From positions 12,507 to 74,110 of the forward strand of contig MPNW01000431.1 of the NCBI GenBank assembly GCA_011800805.1: 61,604 nt of DNA, given 5' to 3'. Each line of letters begins with the position of its first letter. Position 1 is the first letter of the stretch. This stretch comes from Hirudo medicinalis (lineage: Eukaryota > Annelida > Clitellata > Hirudinida > Hirudinidae). Of this stretch, positions 12,111 to 24,494 are shown piece after piece. The notes beneath the pieces were generated by a model that was given only the letters and a program-made list of their open reading frames with translations, searched no databases and was not told where the DNA came from. The translations under genes were made by a program, and so were the position numbers.

Positions 12111-12828
12111 AATTCTTTAGGAATTATGTGTAAATTATTTATCTATTTGATTGCCCAGTTGGCCGACGTATTTAGGATTATTAATATCGAGATGTGGTGC
12201 TGCCAATGACGGCCGATTTTACAGATTATGGTCCATCCAAATTCTTAGAAAGATGGCGAAAGGTGCATACCGAAGTACTTGAATTTCGGGCAATAAAATT
12301 GAAAGTTTATTTAACAAAATAAAACTTTTATTGACAACAAATCCAACCTTTTTGAATTCATCGTTTATTTGAGTCACATCCCCTTCTAAAAAATAAATTA
12401 ACCGTTGTTCTTTCCACCGTCAACAAAAAGATATTCAATCACACAGTTGTGCTCATCTCGCCAAAAACTGATGCATGTCAAGAGAGAACCCTGGGGATCT
12501 CAGACGGCGAGCATCGTCAACGTTATCGACCAATTTAATTACGTTACGCATTGGATTCCTTACAAGTATTTAGTATGCAGAACTAGTGCTCAAGTCGGGA
12601 ACTTCATAATGAGTACCGTCATGGATTGAAAGCCAAAATTGCGACCAAAACTAAAATGTTTCTAAAAAGAAAGCGCCAAACACCGCGTCAGGGAATCGAA
12701 TATCAACGTTTGATAACGTAACCACCTAATCACTTAGAATGCCACTGCGGCTTTAACTGAAGTAAAAAAAAAAAGCAACAACATTCAGCTAGCACCAAAC
12801 TTACATTTTCTAGTATTGCAAACATAAA
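12111..12828. other. Region between kinase and SEC23IP-like gene
   Basis: It probably contains the kinase promoter (12111-12250) and the 3' UTR of the minus-strand SEC23IP-like gene. TTTATT at about 12305 and 12329 reads AATAAA on the minus strand. A 74-codon plus-strand ORF (12405-12629) and a minus-strand reading ending EYLFVDGGKNNG are both open across the same DNA. Neither has a recognisable motif, so I assign no gene. Confidence 0.35.
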
Positions 12829-12953
12829 TACATTTGTATACATACCTCAACGATACATTTGTATACATACCTCAACGATACATTTGTATACATACCTCAA
12901 CGATACATTTGTATACATACCTCAACGATACATTTGTATACATACCTCAACGA
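12829..12953. repeat. Minisatellite, five exact 25-bp units
   Basis: Five head-to-tail copies of a 25-bp unit, with TACATTTGTATACATACC as its first 18 bases, followed by a partial sixth. The copies are identical, so the array is young or homogenised. It begins 80 bp beyond the stop codon of the SEC23IP-like gene and is probably transcribed in its 3' UTR. Confidence 0.9.
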
Positions 12954-13032
12954 TACAATAATAAGAATAGCAATCTTATCGGCTTAGAACAAGAGAAATA
13001 AACAAGAAAGCTATATTTAATTGATAGTTGTG

Positions 13033-16000
13033 TCAATCAAGTTTTGCAAAATCCTTCTGAGGAGGAGGAGGTCCCAGGGGCATGTTGGTAAAACCCATGT
13101 GAGGGGGTTGCACTGCACCTGGACCAGTGGGATAATTCATCTGATGCCTGACTTCTCCATAAGCGGGAGCGGGAGCGTATCCGCCAGGATGGAAAGATGG
13201 ATGAGTCATCATTGGAGACTGGTTGTATGGTGAGGGAGAGAACATCTGATTGGTTGGTGGAGGCATTGCCTGATTGTAAGACACAGAAGAGAACATCTGA
13301 TTGGTTGGTGGTGGAGGTAACTTCTGATTGGATGATACAGAAGAGAACATCTGATTGGTTGGTGGAGGAGGCAACTTCTGATTGGATGATACAGAAGAGA
13401 ACATCTGATTGGTTGGTGGAGGAGGCAACTTCTGATTGGATGCTACAGAAGAGAATATCTGATTGGTTGGTGGTGGTGGCAGCTTCTGATTGGAGGATAA
13501 AGAAGAAAATATTTGACTGGTTGTTGGGGGAGGCAACTTTTGACTTGATGTTGGGGGAGGCATCTGGTTGGCTGTTGGAACAGGTGCTTGAGAAACAAAA
13601 GAAGGAGAAATGGGATTAATTGGAGGAGGACCAATAGGAAAAGATCCAGTGTTTGGGTTTGACCAATACGGTTGTTGGTAAGACTGCACCTGTGGAAGCT
13701 GTGAAGGGTAGGATGCATAAGAGGAGGCACGTGCAGCAGGATTATTACCCTTTGTCAGTGCACTCGACTGAACAAATCCACTCTTTGGAGGGGGTCCCAG
13801 GGGAACCCCTGGTTGTGGTGGCATGCCAGGTTTAAATGGAACAATTCCCATGCTTAGGTATATCTCCTTCAAGAGCATCAGTGCAGTGTCCTCAGATTGC
13901 CAATAACAGGATGAGCTGGCCAATGCAAAGATGTAGTCATTGAAAATCTCTATTGGCTTTTCCTGGAGGACATAATCAACTCTGCTGCCCTGATTCAGGG
14001 AACCCACCGGGAAATCAGAATCATCGGCCACGCTCGAAGCCACAACCGATCCTGTATCATCAGCTTCCTTCTGCATCTCAGTGAGGACACTGTTAACCTC
14101 TCTGTCAACCTCCTCATCATTGATCTTGGGCTCAGGAGGAGAAGCCTTGTGCCCGTAAGCAAAGTTGTTAATGGTGCGCCACGTGGACCTGAAGGACTCC
14201 ATTATTCTCTGCTTGATGTCAAATCCAATCCTTGCCAGGTTTTCCCTCAGCTCAAGGTGGAGCCTCTTCCTTCCCTTGTGATGGGGGATGAGGACAGCCT
14301 TTTGGGGAACCCTGGGTAGAACCAGGGGTTCCATTCTGTAGGCCAGTGGGTCAAAAGGATGGAAAATATTAAAATATCCCAAGCAGGTGGGGAGACGAAA
14401 ATCTTCTCCAAGAAGCTTCACACCCCTCAGAGCCAGCACCATGGCAACAGGGGATCCAAGGGCAAAGAAGTTTGCCAACTGGAATTTGAGAGGGCAGTAC
14501 TTCAGCACAAGCACATCAGTGCCGTGGCAACCATCTTGATGGGACTTGATGGAAAAGGTGAAGGTTGCTCGAGAGAATTCCCCAGGAGTGCAGCTGAAGA
14601 GTAATATAGTTTAAATGTTTCAAGAACTTTGTTGAATGTTTTGAGTGGCCGACAGCAGTCATCGTTGTAATCATCGAGTGGCTGATTTTAAACCATATCC
14701 CAGCCTTCTAAATTGATATGTGTTTCATGACAGTATGTCCTATTGTATAATAAACTATTATGTCACAATATTATTGTTCAATTGCAATACAATACTACTA
14801 TTATTACACAATAATAACAAACTAATAATGAAGTCATCCACCTTCCATCCTCGACTGAATTGTTTTGTTGTTGCTGCTGCAGCACTGTTGGTGGAGGTGC
14901 CTGTTGTTTCTGTTGAGGCTTCGAGACATCTCCACTGGTAGCATTGGGTGGCAGGTTCTTCTGAATGTCACGAGCGATCGACCGTCATTTTATAGTCATC
15001 GACTAGTCACTATTAATTATATCGATTTCGAACACGAAACGACTAAAAGAAATCTTAACGGTCGATTCGAACAGAGAGTTGTCTCGAATGGAAAATTGAA
15101 ACCAGGTCATTTTGCAGACTTCTAATTATAACGATAAATAATCGAGGAACGACCGATGACGACGATGATGATTACACGAATAAGCACGACTTAGAAAAGC
15201 TCGAATACCTTTATGAAATCTTGGAGTTTCCTTCTTGGACCGAGCGGGAGACCCATCTCCTTTATGTCCGATTCATTGAGCAGAACCTGCACGAAAATAA
15301 GTTGGCCTGAGTTTGGTTGCCGTTGCGGAATGTAACATTTTCCTTGTAGGTTTTGCAGTCGAGTCGTTACAAGACGTCGTAACGACGGCATTGATTACCA
15401 CAATTGAGAAGTAAATTTCTCACCAATGACGACACGTCAATTTGTTCGCTTTTAAACTTTTCCTCGTAATCCTTCATTCCCAGCTTCTCCAGGACCTCTT
15501 CCAAGGTGGAGTGAATACCCAGGGCATTCATCCTGTCACTCTGATTTACAAATTAACAATAATATTATTATTATTATTATTAGCATAATTTATGTTGATG
15601 TTAATCTAACCTCTGCCAGACTTGCAAGACTGGAGCTTGAATCATTTAAAGAACGTTTCAGACCAGCCTGAACATGATTGGCCGATTCAAAGCTCTGACT
15701 CGAACTAAATCCGGCTTGCTCTGGACGTGCGGATTCGTCGGTATTAAGAAGGTCGGGAGAATGTTCTCCCTGATTGGCCAATATGTCATAAACAATGACA
15801 GACCCTAAGCAGAGTAAACAATAAATTAAAACTTGTGGTTTCATCGACAAAAAACTAAACTGCTCCTCACCGACACCGTGGCCGACAACCGACACCCCTT
15901 CGGTGAATTCGGTGTGGCGTGCCTTGAACGTCGAATAGACATGGTTCAATGCTTCTGTCAGCAAGGTCACGGCTTTCTGCTCAAGCAAAATGAAATTAAG

Positions 16001-19000
16001 AATTGAAAATATGTATCTTTAATCACTACAGTAATAACAATTTATCTTAACTATGCCAAGGGTACAAAACAAATTGAGAAATTTAAAACTATTAGATTTT
16101 AGAAAGCTAATACAGAGATTGTCTGATAAAAATGATTTATTTACCATTAAAGAACAATGAAGATGTTTATCTATTGCGAAGTTCTCGAAAGTCAAAATTT
16201 GAAAAACAACTATAAGCAGAGTAAAGGCAGACGAAGCAAGCAAACCTGTGCATGGGAAGGACTGGCATAGAACATGAGCTCGACGAGCATTTCGTTGGTG
16301 AAGTGGCGGAGTTTGCTGATGCTTGTCAACGTCGACATCTTGAGCATCCTGCGGCATTTGACAAATGTAATGTTTGAACAATAAAGATATCCATCTATCA
16401 TATAAACCAATTACATGTTTGTATGCCATTCAATTGATTTTTAAGAAATCCTTACTTGTCGACACCGACGACATCATCGAGGAGGCGATCGTGCGACCAG
16501 ACGACCGGCAGAAACTCCACCCTCCCGACACGGCCGTCCGCGATGGATCGGGAAAAGTGACCGTTCAGCATCTGCTCGGCAATCTGGCGAAATTCGTCCA
16601 CTGGAAGGGAAAGACGTCACGGAATAAACGACTCGCGACATTCCAACTTTATCATCGTCTTTGACTTAGAAATTGTTTGCACTCGAGGCATAACGTGCGT
16701 GACAAGTTATAACAAGACCGACGATAATAATTTCATGACGATCAAGTATTACAGTGTTTAAATTACAAACACGAATCTATAAAACGCAGGACTCACCGCA
16801 CTCGACGATCTTCTTGGCCTTGTAGTCGAAGCCGAGGACGATCAAAACGAGATGATCGACTTTGTCGCTCTCATCTGACGAGACGGTGAATCCAATTGAG
16901 AGTAAGTCGTTCCAAGACGGTATGAACGGAGGCAAAAGATAGATCGATGGATTGAAAAAGAAACAGGAATTTCAAACCTTTGGGTACGTTTTCAAACTCG
17001 GCGACTCCTCTCCTCACCACCTGAGGTCTCGAATCTCCCTGAGGAAAAGATGTGTTTTTTGTTTTATAATTTTATAAAATTGTTAAATTAAACTTTTTCA
17101 AATTCACCATGGCATTGCCCCATGCGTCGGGCTGAGACGAGGGAGAGTAGTGAACTATGGCTGTGGGGCTGTGGATGATGATGGTTTCTCCACTGGGAAA
17201 GGCAAGTCGCTTATGGAAGTCGGAGTTCTGGACCGCATGCTTGTAGCTTTCCTGTCGTGATGTTGAATTGTGAAGTGCTTTTCAACGAGTTAAATTATAA
17301 ATAATCCATTTGATAATAAATAAATTAACTGAACTGCAAGTTAAACTTTGATTAGCACTTTCACAAATAACATCACATGAACTTGTCAGAAATTCATTTG
17401 AAATCATAACAGAGAAAAAGGAGTCTTTAGAAGGCAAGAATCACAACTTGACGTAATCAAAGCAGGTGTTAACATGTGCGCACATAGCGTGATCGGACGC
17501 AAAATTATGCGATAATTTTTAGCAACACCTGTGGAGCTCAACAGTACAAACACCTAAACAAATGTGAAAATTGCACCACTACAGCATACAATCACATTGT
17601 CTTAATATAAAATCAACTGACTTTAAAACAACAACAACGACAATAATAATAATAATAATGATATTTGTACTTGAAACAACAACAACAACAATAATAATTG
17701 TACTTAAAACAACAACAGCAACAATATTATTTGTACTTGATCAAAATTGACATGAAACTTTTTACAACAAATGTTTGACTGCAGCATGGATGAAATAGCA
17801 ATGCACAAAACATGATATTGGCACAAACATGTCGAACGATGTTTGCAATATTGTCCAACAAACCAAACCATTTAACAACAACAACAACTTTGCACAACAA
17901 ACTAAACCATTCACCAACAATTAACAATGTTACCTCGAGACCGGCGGCAAACTTCTCATCGTAGGGCACAAAGTGAGAATCTCCCTCGGGTCTGTAAAAC
18001 CAAGAGCACCTTCTCACTCGGGAGTACTCCTCCTCCCAGTACACGGACTTTTTAAGTCTCTCCGGGATGTCGACGTCGTATCTGCCCCCCTCCACATCGA
18101 CCGGTCGATTGTTTTGGTCTCCTGAAATAAACTTCCTGCTATTAGCGATCGGCCGATCCCGAGCGCAGAGACATTACATGGAGTGGGTTATTAGAGACTT
18201 GCTGTTACCATGACGAACTGTCAGGAATTAAATTATATATTGGACAGATTTAGATGAATTTTCAATTCAACGAATTATTATTGAATTCAACTAAATCTTC
18301 ATTGAATAACAATAATTCATTTAATGTCCAGAGAAGCTATAACAGCACCAACGAATCAAGAACCAAACATGAGGCACGAGAACTTCAGAGTCCTAAACGA
18401 TTATCCTAATCAATCATCTTAATTGATCATCCTTCTGCCTCACCTCCACTAAACACCTCTTCGAGCCTTCCCGAATCTGCGTACGAAAACGGCATCCAGA
18501 CAGTCTTGTCCTCAATTTTCTTGGAGTAAAACCAGTGCGACTCGATCGGCTTGTAGAAAGCACCATTGGGAGGAAAGCTTTGATGATGATGATGATCATT
18601 CAGTCCAAAAAGCACCGTCTGATCTTGTGGTGGCAATTGACCGTAGGATGGAGGAGCGTACGGCGGAGGCTGCGCCAGGGCAGCCTGGTGCTGTGGAGGG
18701 AAGGACGACATCCCAAAATGATGAGGTTGAGAAGGAGGTGAATAATAATTTGGGGCAGGAATGTGCTGGTACTTTCCAACTCTCCGATACTGGTAGGGAT
18801 TTCTGTCGTCATCTCCTAGATTAGATTGTTAATCGATTGTTAATAAACCAACTAAGTGTTTTAACTATTTTCAAAAAATTAACCAGTAACTAAATCAAGA
18901 ACAAAATTCACCAGNNNNNNNNNNNNNNNNNNNNNNNNNNNNNNNNNNNNNNNNNNNNNNNNNNNNNNNNNNNNNNNNNNNNNNNNNNNNNNNNNNNNNN

Positions 19001-19680
19001 NNNNNNNNNNNNNNNNNNNNNNNNNNNNNNNNNNNNACCAGTAACTAAATCAAGAACAAAATTCACCAGAATTTCCTCGAACACAAACTAAGTGTATTGC
19101 ATTATATTAACATGACAAAATTATAAATATATTTACAGAAGACTTAAAAATATTTAGGATGAAAATTAAATTGTTCATATCTAACCACCAGAATGTGGAG
19201 GGTTAGTGGCTAATGTATTTTGATAAGCAGGGATCTGTGAGATGGATGAGGCATAAGATTGATTGTTACTTGGAGGGGGAACATTAGATGGATGGCTTGA
19301 TCCTAGCAATGGGGTAGAAAATGGATTTGGAAGAAATGATGAAATTGTCGTAGACGAACTCTTTTGATGAGAAACGGTCGAAACGCTACCCGAGGAGGCC
19401 GAAGTCTGGCCGATGAAGTTGTCAACATCTGCATCTATTTGTAAATAGTGTATTTTTGAAATGTCTATAATGTGGTTTACGTGACTTCAGATAACTATAA
19501 ATCACCTGTTAGAAAGAGATGTGATGCTGAATCTGCCGATGAGTTGGGAGGTTCCTGAGGGATGGCAAGCAAAGATGGTACACTACTGTCATTTAATCCC
19601 CCCAGTAAACTGAAACTCATTTCCTCAGATGACAGCATCAGCAAAGCCGATGGCTGAGTATCGACTTTTTTCTGAGACAT
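13033..19680 (-). CDS. SEC23IP: SEC23IP/DDHD-family protein, probable pseudolipase
   Basis: Relative of the phospholipase A1-like proteins SEC23IP and DDHD2 of ER exit sites. Fifteen exons give 1229 aa: 19680-19506, 19434-19186, 18815-18444, 18121-17934, 17251-17108, 17038-16978, 16874-16797, 16600-16456, 16348-16246, 15976-15871, 15804-15611, 15540-15424, 15286-15209, 14960-14842, 14593-13033. Layout: Ser/Pro-rich N-terminus (1-225), WWE-like region (FYKPIESHWFYSKK, SVYWEEEYSRVRRCSWFY), lipase-like core, SAM domain (about 610-670, DIKEMGLPLGPRRKLQDFI), DDHD domain (about 740-965, ANFFALGSPVAM, VLIPHHKGRKRLHLEL, YWQSEDTALMLLKEIY). The long Pro-rich N-terminus favours SEC23IP over DDHD2. Odd points: the nucleophile motif is GHGVG (Gly for Ser), the upstream HG motif reads VLIVLGFD, and the C-terminus carries extra Pro/Asn/Gln repeats. 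An assembly gap lies in intron 2. Confidence 0.92.
13225..13550 (-). repeat. In-frame 54-bp repeats in SEC23IP-like C-terminus
   Basis: The last exon encodes about six imperfect copies of an 18-residue unit of the form SVSSNQKLPPPPTNQMFS. At the DNA level CTGATTGGTTGGTGG recurs roughly every 51-54 bp. The repeats lie after the DDHD domain, where known DDHD proteins normally end. Confidence 0.85.
18882..19069. other. Assembly gap bordered by an identical 33-bp repeat
   Basis: N run at 18915-19036. The 33 bp immediately before it (18882-18914, starting ACCAGTAACTAAATC) are repeated exactly after it (19037-19069). This is the pattern of an unmerged contig overlap: the two contig ends probably should be collapsed and the N run removed. 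It lies in an intron, so the protein model is unaffected. Confidence 0.85.
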
Positions 19681-20469
19681 ATTTCATCCACAATTTCTGC
19701 TATCAACCAATAGAATAACCGAATCGAAAAACATTAAGTAGTTATCTGAGTTTTCTTTTAGCTGTACACGTCAAAATCCGACACTAGGTTTGTTTTAAAA
19801 TTATAAAATAACAATTATATATAAAAGCAATAAACAATATTAATAACAAACATAATTCTATAAATTAGCTGGAGCTTCAAAAATTAATTCAGGTAAATTT
19901 AAATTGCATACGTGTATCTAATAAATACCTTTTTAAAAAATTTTTTAATAACATAATAATTATAAGCTTATAATTTTTGTTTTATAGCGCATTAAAATAC
20001 TAGTGCCACGTTTTGTTGACATTCTTGGGTATGGTCGATTCTAATTAAAAGGCCTGCTTACCGGGGTTCTAGCTTTTAGTGAGTATGGTTTTGAATTTGC
20101 AGTTGCAAGCTGAGACATTAATTTTTGTTAAAACTGGCTGTTCTTGATATCAAGAATCTTGTTACGATCATTAGATTACTAATTAAACTTCTAAAGAGAC
20201 AAGGAATTTTGTTAGGCCTTTGTTGCATTCCATTTATAAACTACTCATATTAAATTTTTATAACGTTACATTTGCGCCATTGAAGCTTTAAATCATGTTG
20301 TTTCAGAATTAATTTTGTAGGCGATTTGGTATAGCTTACCTTTTTAATTGGATTAGATTATGAGAAACAATGCATTTTAGACTTAAAAATATAATAAAAA
20401 AAAGTTTTAATTGGGTACATTTGAAAGATTGTTCTTGAACTCCTCAAAATTTTCCACAGAATTCCAGCA
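19681..20469. promoter_or_regulatory. Shared upstream region of SEC23IP-like gene and TFG
   Basis: 789 bp separate the two start codons, which point away from each other. No other gene is visible in the interval. The sequence is AT-rich and no TATA box or known element stands out. By position it must hold the 5' UTRs and promoters of both genes. Confidence 0.55.
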
Positions 20470-23449
20470 ATGACATCACAAAACAAGTCGTTCTTTCCCA
20501 GCGACCTCACAGGGAAACTGATCATAAAGGCAAGATTGGGAGATGATGTCAGATGTATCCCCATCCATAATGAGGATCTCAATTATGAGGAACTTGTGCT
20601 CATGATGTTGAGAGTGTTCGACGGACAGCTTTCAAAGAAGGATGAAATTATGATCAAATACAAGGATGAAGGTTGTGTTATGAAGGATTATTGTTGATCT
20701 GGTTTTATGGGATGTTTGCTTGAAGAGTCAAGAATGGGGTGACATATGATGATGATGATGATGGTTTATGCAAGTGGTGCTATGAAAAATGCTGTGAATG
20801 TGAATGCATGTAGGAGGCCACTTCACTGAGCTGTTCGCACGTTTGAGTAAACTAATGTCTGCTAATCATTGTGCAGATGGAGATCTGATTACAATGGTCA
20901 GTGATAGTGATGTGGCATTTGCCATCCAATGCAGTAAGATTCTCAAGATCACCATTTTGGGTAAGTCCATCACTGCTCAAGTGCATTCATGAAATAAACA
21001 CATTTATTGAAAATTGTTTTATAATTATGTATTACATTATTACAAGGTTTTTATTAGTAATTTGTAACATTGAGTTGCTAATCACAAATTGTAATCAGTT
21101 TCAATTTTTATCAATCTGATCGAACGAGCGTTATTCATCAGTGAACTCCAAGACGAAACCATCTCTCGAAGATGACGTGAAGGAGTTGAGGAAACTCTTG
21201 CCACTCCTATTCGAGGTCACCAACAGACTTCTCAGTTCAGTAGAGGTCAACAAGAACTCCAAGGGACCGTCTCCCCTGCCCGATTCTGCAGGTGCGCAGA
21301 AGCCTAGTGCACCGGAAGTTGGAGATCAGAATGTAGGTTGGTGATCGGCCACGTTTCTCATGTGCAAACATTCACACGAACGTAGGATGTGACGGAAATT
21401 CCCTCTTATGGTAGTTTAATGGCTCAAGACAAGTTGAAAGACTTTCAAAAAGATAGCAATTTGTGAACATATTGAGCACATTCATTATTATCATTATAAA
21501 TAAATTCGATTTAAGTAGATTAGATCTCAGACCACTTTGCGTTTGAGACGTGACGATGTTGTTGGTAACATTGATTAGATGCATGTTTTTATGACTTTCA
21601 GGTGGGGTCTTTCCAGCCCTTCCAATCAAGAATGAGGGCAAAGAATTTGATCCACTCTTGACAGGTTCAGAACTGTTCTCTATTAATGATAAAAAATAAA
21701 ATATTATAACATATAACACATTATAAAATATAACATTAAAGTATAAATAATACGTTCGTTGAAATGTAATGTTAAGTAATGTGCTAAAATGATCATGGCC
21801 TCTCTTCATCTTAGATTTACAACCTTCTGGACCTCAAGATACGAGCATGCAATCTGGATTCTCTCAACCCCAGTGTAATTGCGATTATTTGCAATCAATT
21901 ACTAATTAATGCCAGCCAATTAAATGGCAGCAGATTAAGAATTACGTTACTGCATTTAATTTAAGCTTGATAAAAGATCTAATTATGTTGATTCATTTCC
22001 ACCTCAGTCCCAGGAAGCAGGAGCCAGACTCCGTCCTCGTCCAATTCCAATGCTCCTCAACATCCATCTCAATTCCAGCCTGTTCAGCCACCATTCTCCA
22101 GTTCTGCTCCTGTTCCCTCTCCACCACAGCAACCTTACTCAACTACCCCAGCTGCCAATCTTCCACAACCATCATTTGATCCCCAGCAGAATACTGGTGG
22201 TGGATACCCCTCTCAGTCACAGTACAATGGTGCCAACAGGATTGGCGGACCTTCTGCTTATCCGCCTCCACCATCGTCCAGTGTTTCTGGAGGAAGTGCT
22301 CCACCTGGTGCATCCTACAGACCCCCATCAGGACCAAGCTCTTACCCTCCTGGAAACTACTCGGTTTCTGGATACCCGCATCCCAATCAGCCAGTGCAGA
22401 CCGGTCTACCGGGCGGACAACAGGGCTATCAAGGCTACCCTTCCTATGGTCCCCAACAAGGCATGGGTGGGCATTCCCAGCCCCCAAGTTCAGGAACTTC
22501 TGGATACATGGTAGTTTTGTTAAATGAATTTAGTAATTAATGTAATGCACGTATATTTTGAGATTAAAGATCTGCCATTTATTTGCTCGCTTAAACTTGG
22601 ATGTTTGGCAATTTTCCTACCCAGGAAATAATTTTATCACAAGGCTCAAAAAAGTTGGTTATTACAATAAGGCTCTGCACGTGTGAACCGATGTCCACGA
22701 ATTGTTTGAGTGACAACAGAGCAGTTAAATGTTGTTATTAAAGATGGGAAAGGAGACTTAATGATACTGAAAGTTAATGATGGACAATTTCTTCATGTAT
22801 AACTCCAAAAACTGGATAAATGAGATGGCTCCGAACTGACTGCCATTTCTCCCAAGCATCTGTTTCCACTATTACAAATTGGACCAAAATGTTGTAAATA
22901 TTGAGATAGTAGTACAGCCATTTCCACAATGATACTGTTCCCTTACACATTTCAAGGCTGGGAAAGAAATTTGAAAGTTCTGATGCTACCAGCTCGCTCC
23001 ACAGACTTGAGCCCCCATCGAAAACCTTTGGGGAAGGTTTGCTGGCAAAATATGCTTTAATTGCAAGCCATTTTTTTAGTGTCAATAATTTAATATAAAT
23101 AGAAGTGGGCAGACGAAGATATTGAAACGAGTGAATGAGTCATCAAGATTATTGATTGATTTCAGATTTTTTTCCATTATCATTTTGTCATGTCTAATAA
23201 AAGTTTTCTATGGAATTATAAGCAATTTCTTTTGGTTTATAGACACATTCAATGATGTATGATAAAAATTTTCAGTCAATAAATTGATTGACCCAATAGA
23301 ACCAAAGACCTCCACCATCCAGTGATGTCAGAGCCCAGAATTTCAGTCCAGCACCCCCTCAGAGTCAAGGAATGAACCCCTACTCCCGTATACCTGCTCA
23401 GGGACAAATGTACCCCCATCCGCACGGCCAATATCCCTCGACCCAGTGA
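20470..23449 (+). CDS. TFG: TFG, ER-exit-site PB1 protein
   Basis: Scaffold that oligomerises at ER exit sites and helps COPII carriers move to ERGIC/Golgi. Seven exons give 418 aa: 20470-20671, 20877-20960, 21142-21336, 21602-21664, 21815-21874, 22008-22510, 23300-23449. The PB1 domain is 1-95: [20 protein letters not shown], the [10 protein letters not shown] helix, an acidic OPCA-type KYKDEDGDLITM segment joined across exons 1 and 2, then [15 protein letters not shown] coiled coil follows (about 103-130, [20 protein letters not shown]). Next is a short conserved KEFDPLL motif, then a Pro/Gln/Ser/Gly/Tyr-rich low-complexity tail ending YPSTQ, as in other TFG proteins. Two donors are non-consensus (GTTGTG, GTTGGT), but frame and homology require them. 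It is head to head with the SEC23IP-like gene. Confidence 0.94.
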
Positions 23450-24494
23450 TGGACAGGAGAGATGCCTAAAGTTCAACAGAGGGTCTTGGTTCTTACATTT
23501 TGAATGCTGATAAAACACACCACGTTTATTATTGCAAATGTTTCCAATGAAATATTCAATCCGAAGAGAGATTGCTCTCCTTTCAAGTTTCATTGCTTTA
23601 GCCGCTCGTCTATTTCTGAGAACATTCGAACGATGGCACTTGATCATTTAATTTGTGAGACTACCACTTGTGGGCAGACGTAACGAATGTTATTCATAAT
23701 TGCATAATTACTCTATTAATCATCTACGGTGCTGAACGACACGAGGAACTTTAGCGACAGCAGATGTTGCAATCCTTTTCGGTTCGAGCAAACTATTTGA
23801 TGGCCGTCGACGCTCAGAACGTGCGAGCAAAATCATCATCAATTTAACGTTCAGTTTAGACTTGCAATTCTACCTTAATCCCCTTGGCATGTTATGTTGC
23901 ACTTCCTCAGTTTGAAAAATAGTCAATTCGATGACATTATTGTTCTTAATGAAATTAAAGTACTGATTTAATTCACAATGTTAATCCATGGACTCCTGGG
24001 TTTTTCGTCTCTTGTTTGCAATCTTGTTTCACAGATGATCGTACCAAAAAAACTAATTTGGGAAGTAAACTTTGTGGAACAATGATAACAACAATGATAA
24101 TAACAACGACAATAATAATTTCTGACACAAGTATGAATTTGTTGAATTTGAATTTGATCGATGAGAATGCCTAGCATTCTGCGAGCAAGAGGACGAACAT
24201 CAACTTTGAACTGCTCAAATAATGGCTGCAAATTCAGGGATAAGCAATGGAGGTTTGAAGCGAACACAAAGCTGCTGAAACAAGCACAGTGATGGAATAA
24301 GGATGGAGCTTCAGGTGTTAAAATTTAGAAGCATTTTAGAACTGGATTTGATTAAAGCATTGGAAATGTTTAAGGAATTTAAATTTACAGGAAAGAAATC
24401 AGGCTGGATCGTAAGGGCTTCATGATAAAACACAGGCAAAAGGGTCCAGAGACTAGGCTCAAATCTCATCCTGCTTCTCTTTTTCTGTGATTTT
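23450..24494. other. Convergent 3' ends of TFG and EXOC6
   Basis: Non-coding interval between two convergent genes; it must hold both 3' UTRs. The only ORFs are short, antisense to one another and without motifs. No RNA gene or transposon end was recognised. Confidence 0.5.

Noticed and set aside
12829..12953. Pumilio-site array in the 25-bp repeat
   Set aside because: The minus-strand unit reads TGTATACA, which departs from the TGTANATA consensus at position 7, so I do not call it a binding-site array.
16797..16874. Possible mis-splicing creating the VLIVLGFD motif in the SEC23IP-like protein
   Set aside because: The exon has good AG and GT borders, its phase fits both neighbours, and no alternative AG/GT nearby restores a His-Gly motif, so I keep the altered reading.
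22050..22514. 154-codon ORF in the TFG region
   Set aside because: It is an out-of-frame reading of TFG exon 6; the correct frame gives the Pro/Gln-rich tail and joins both neighbours in phase.
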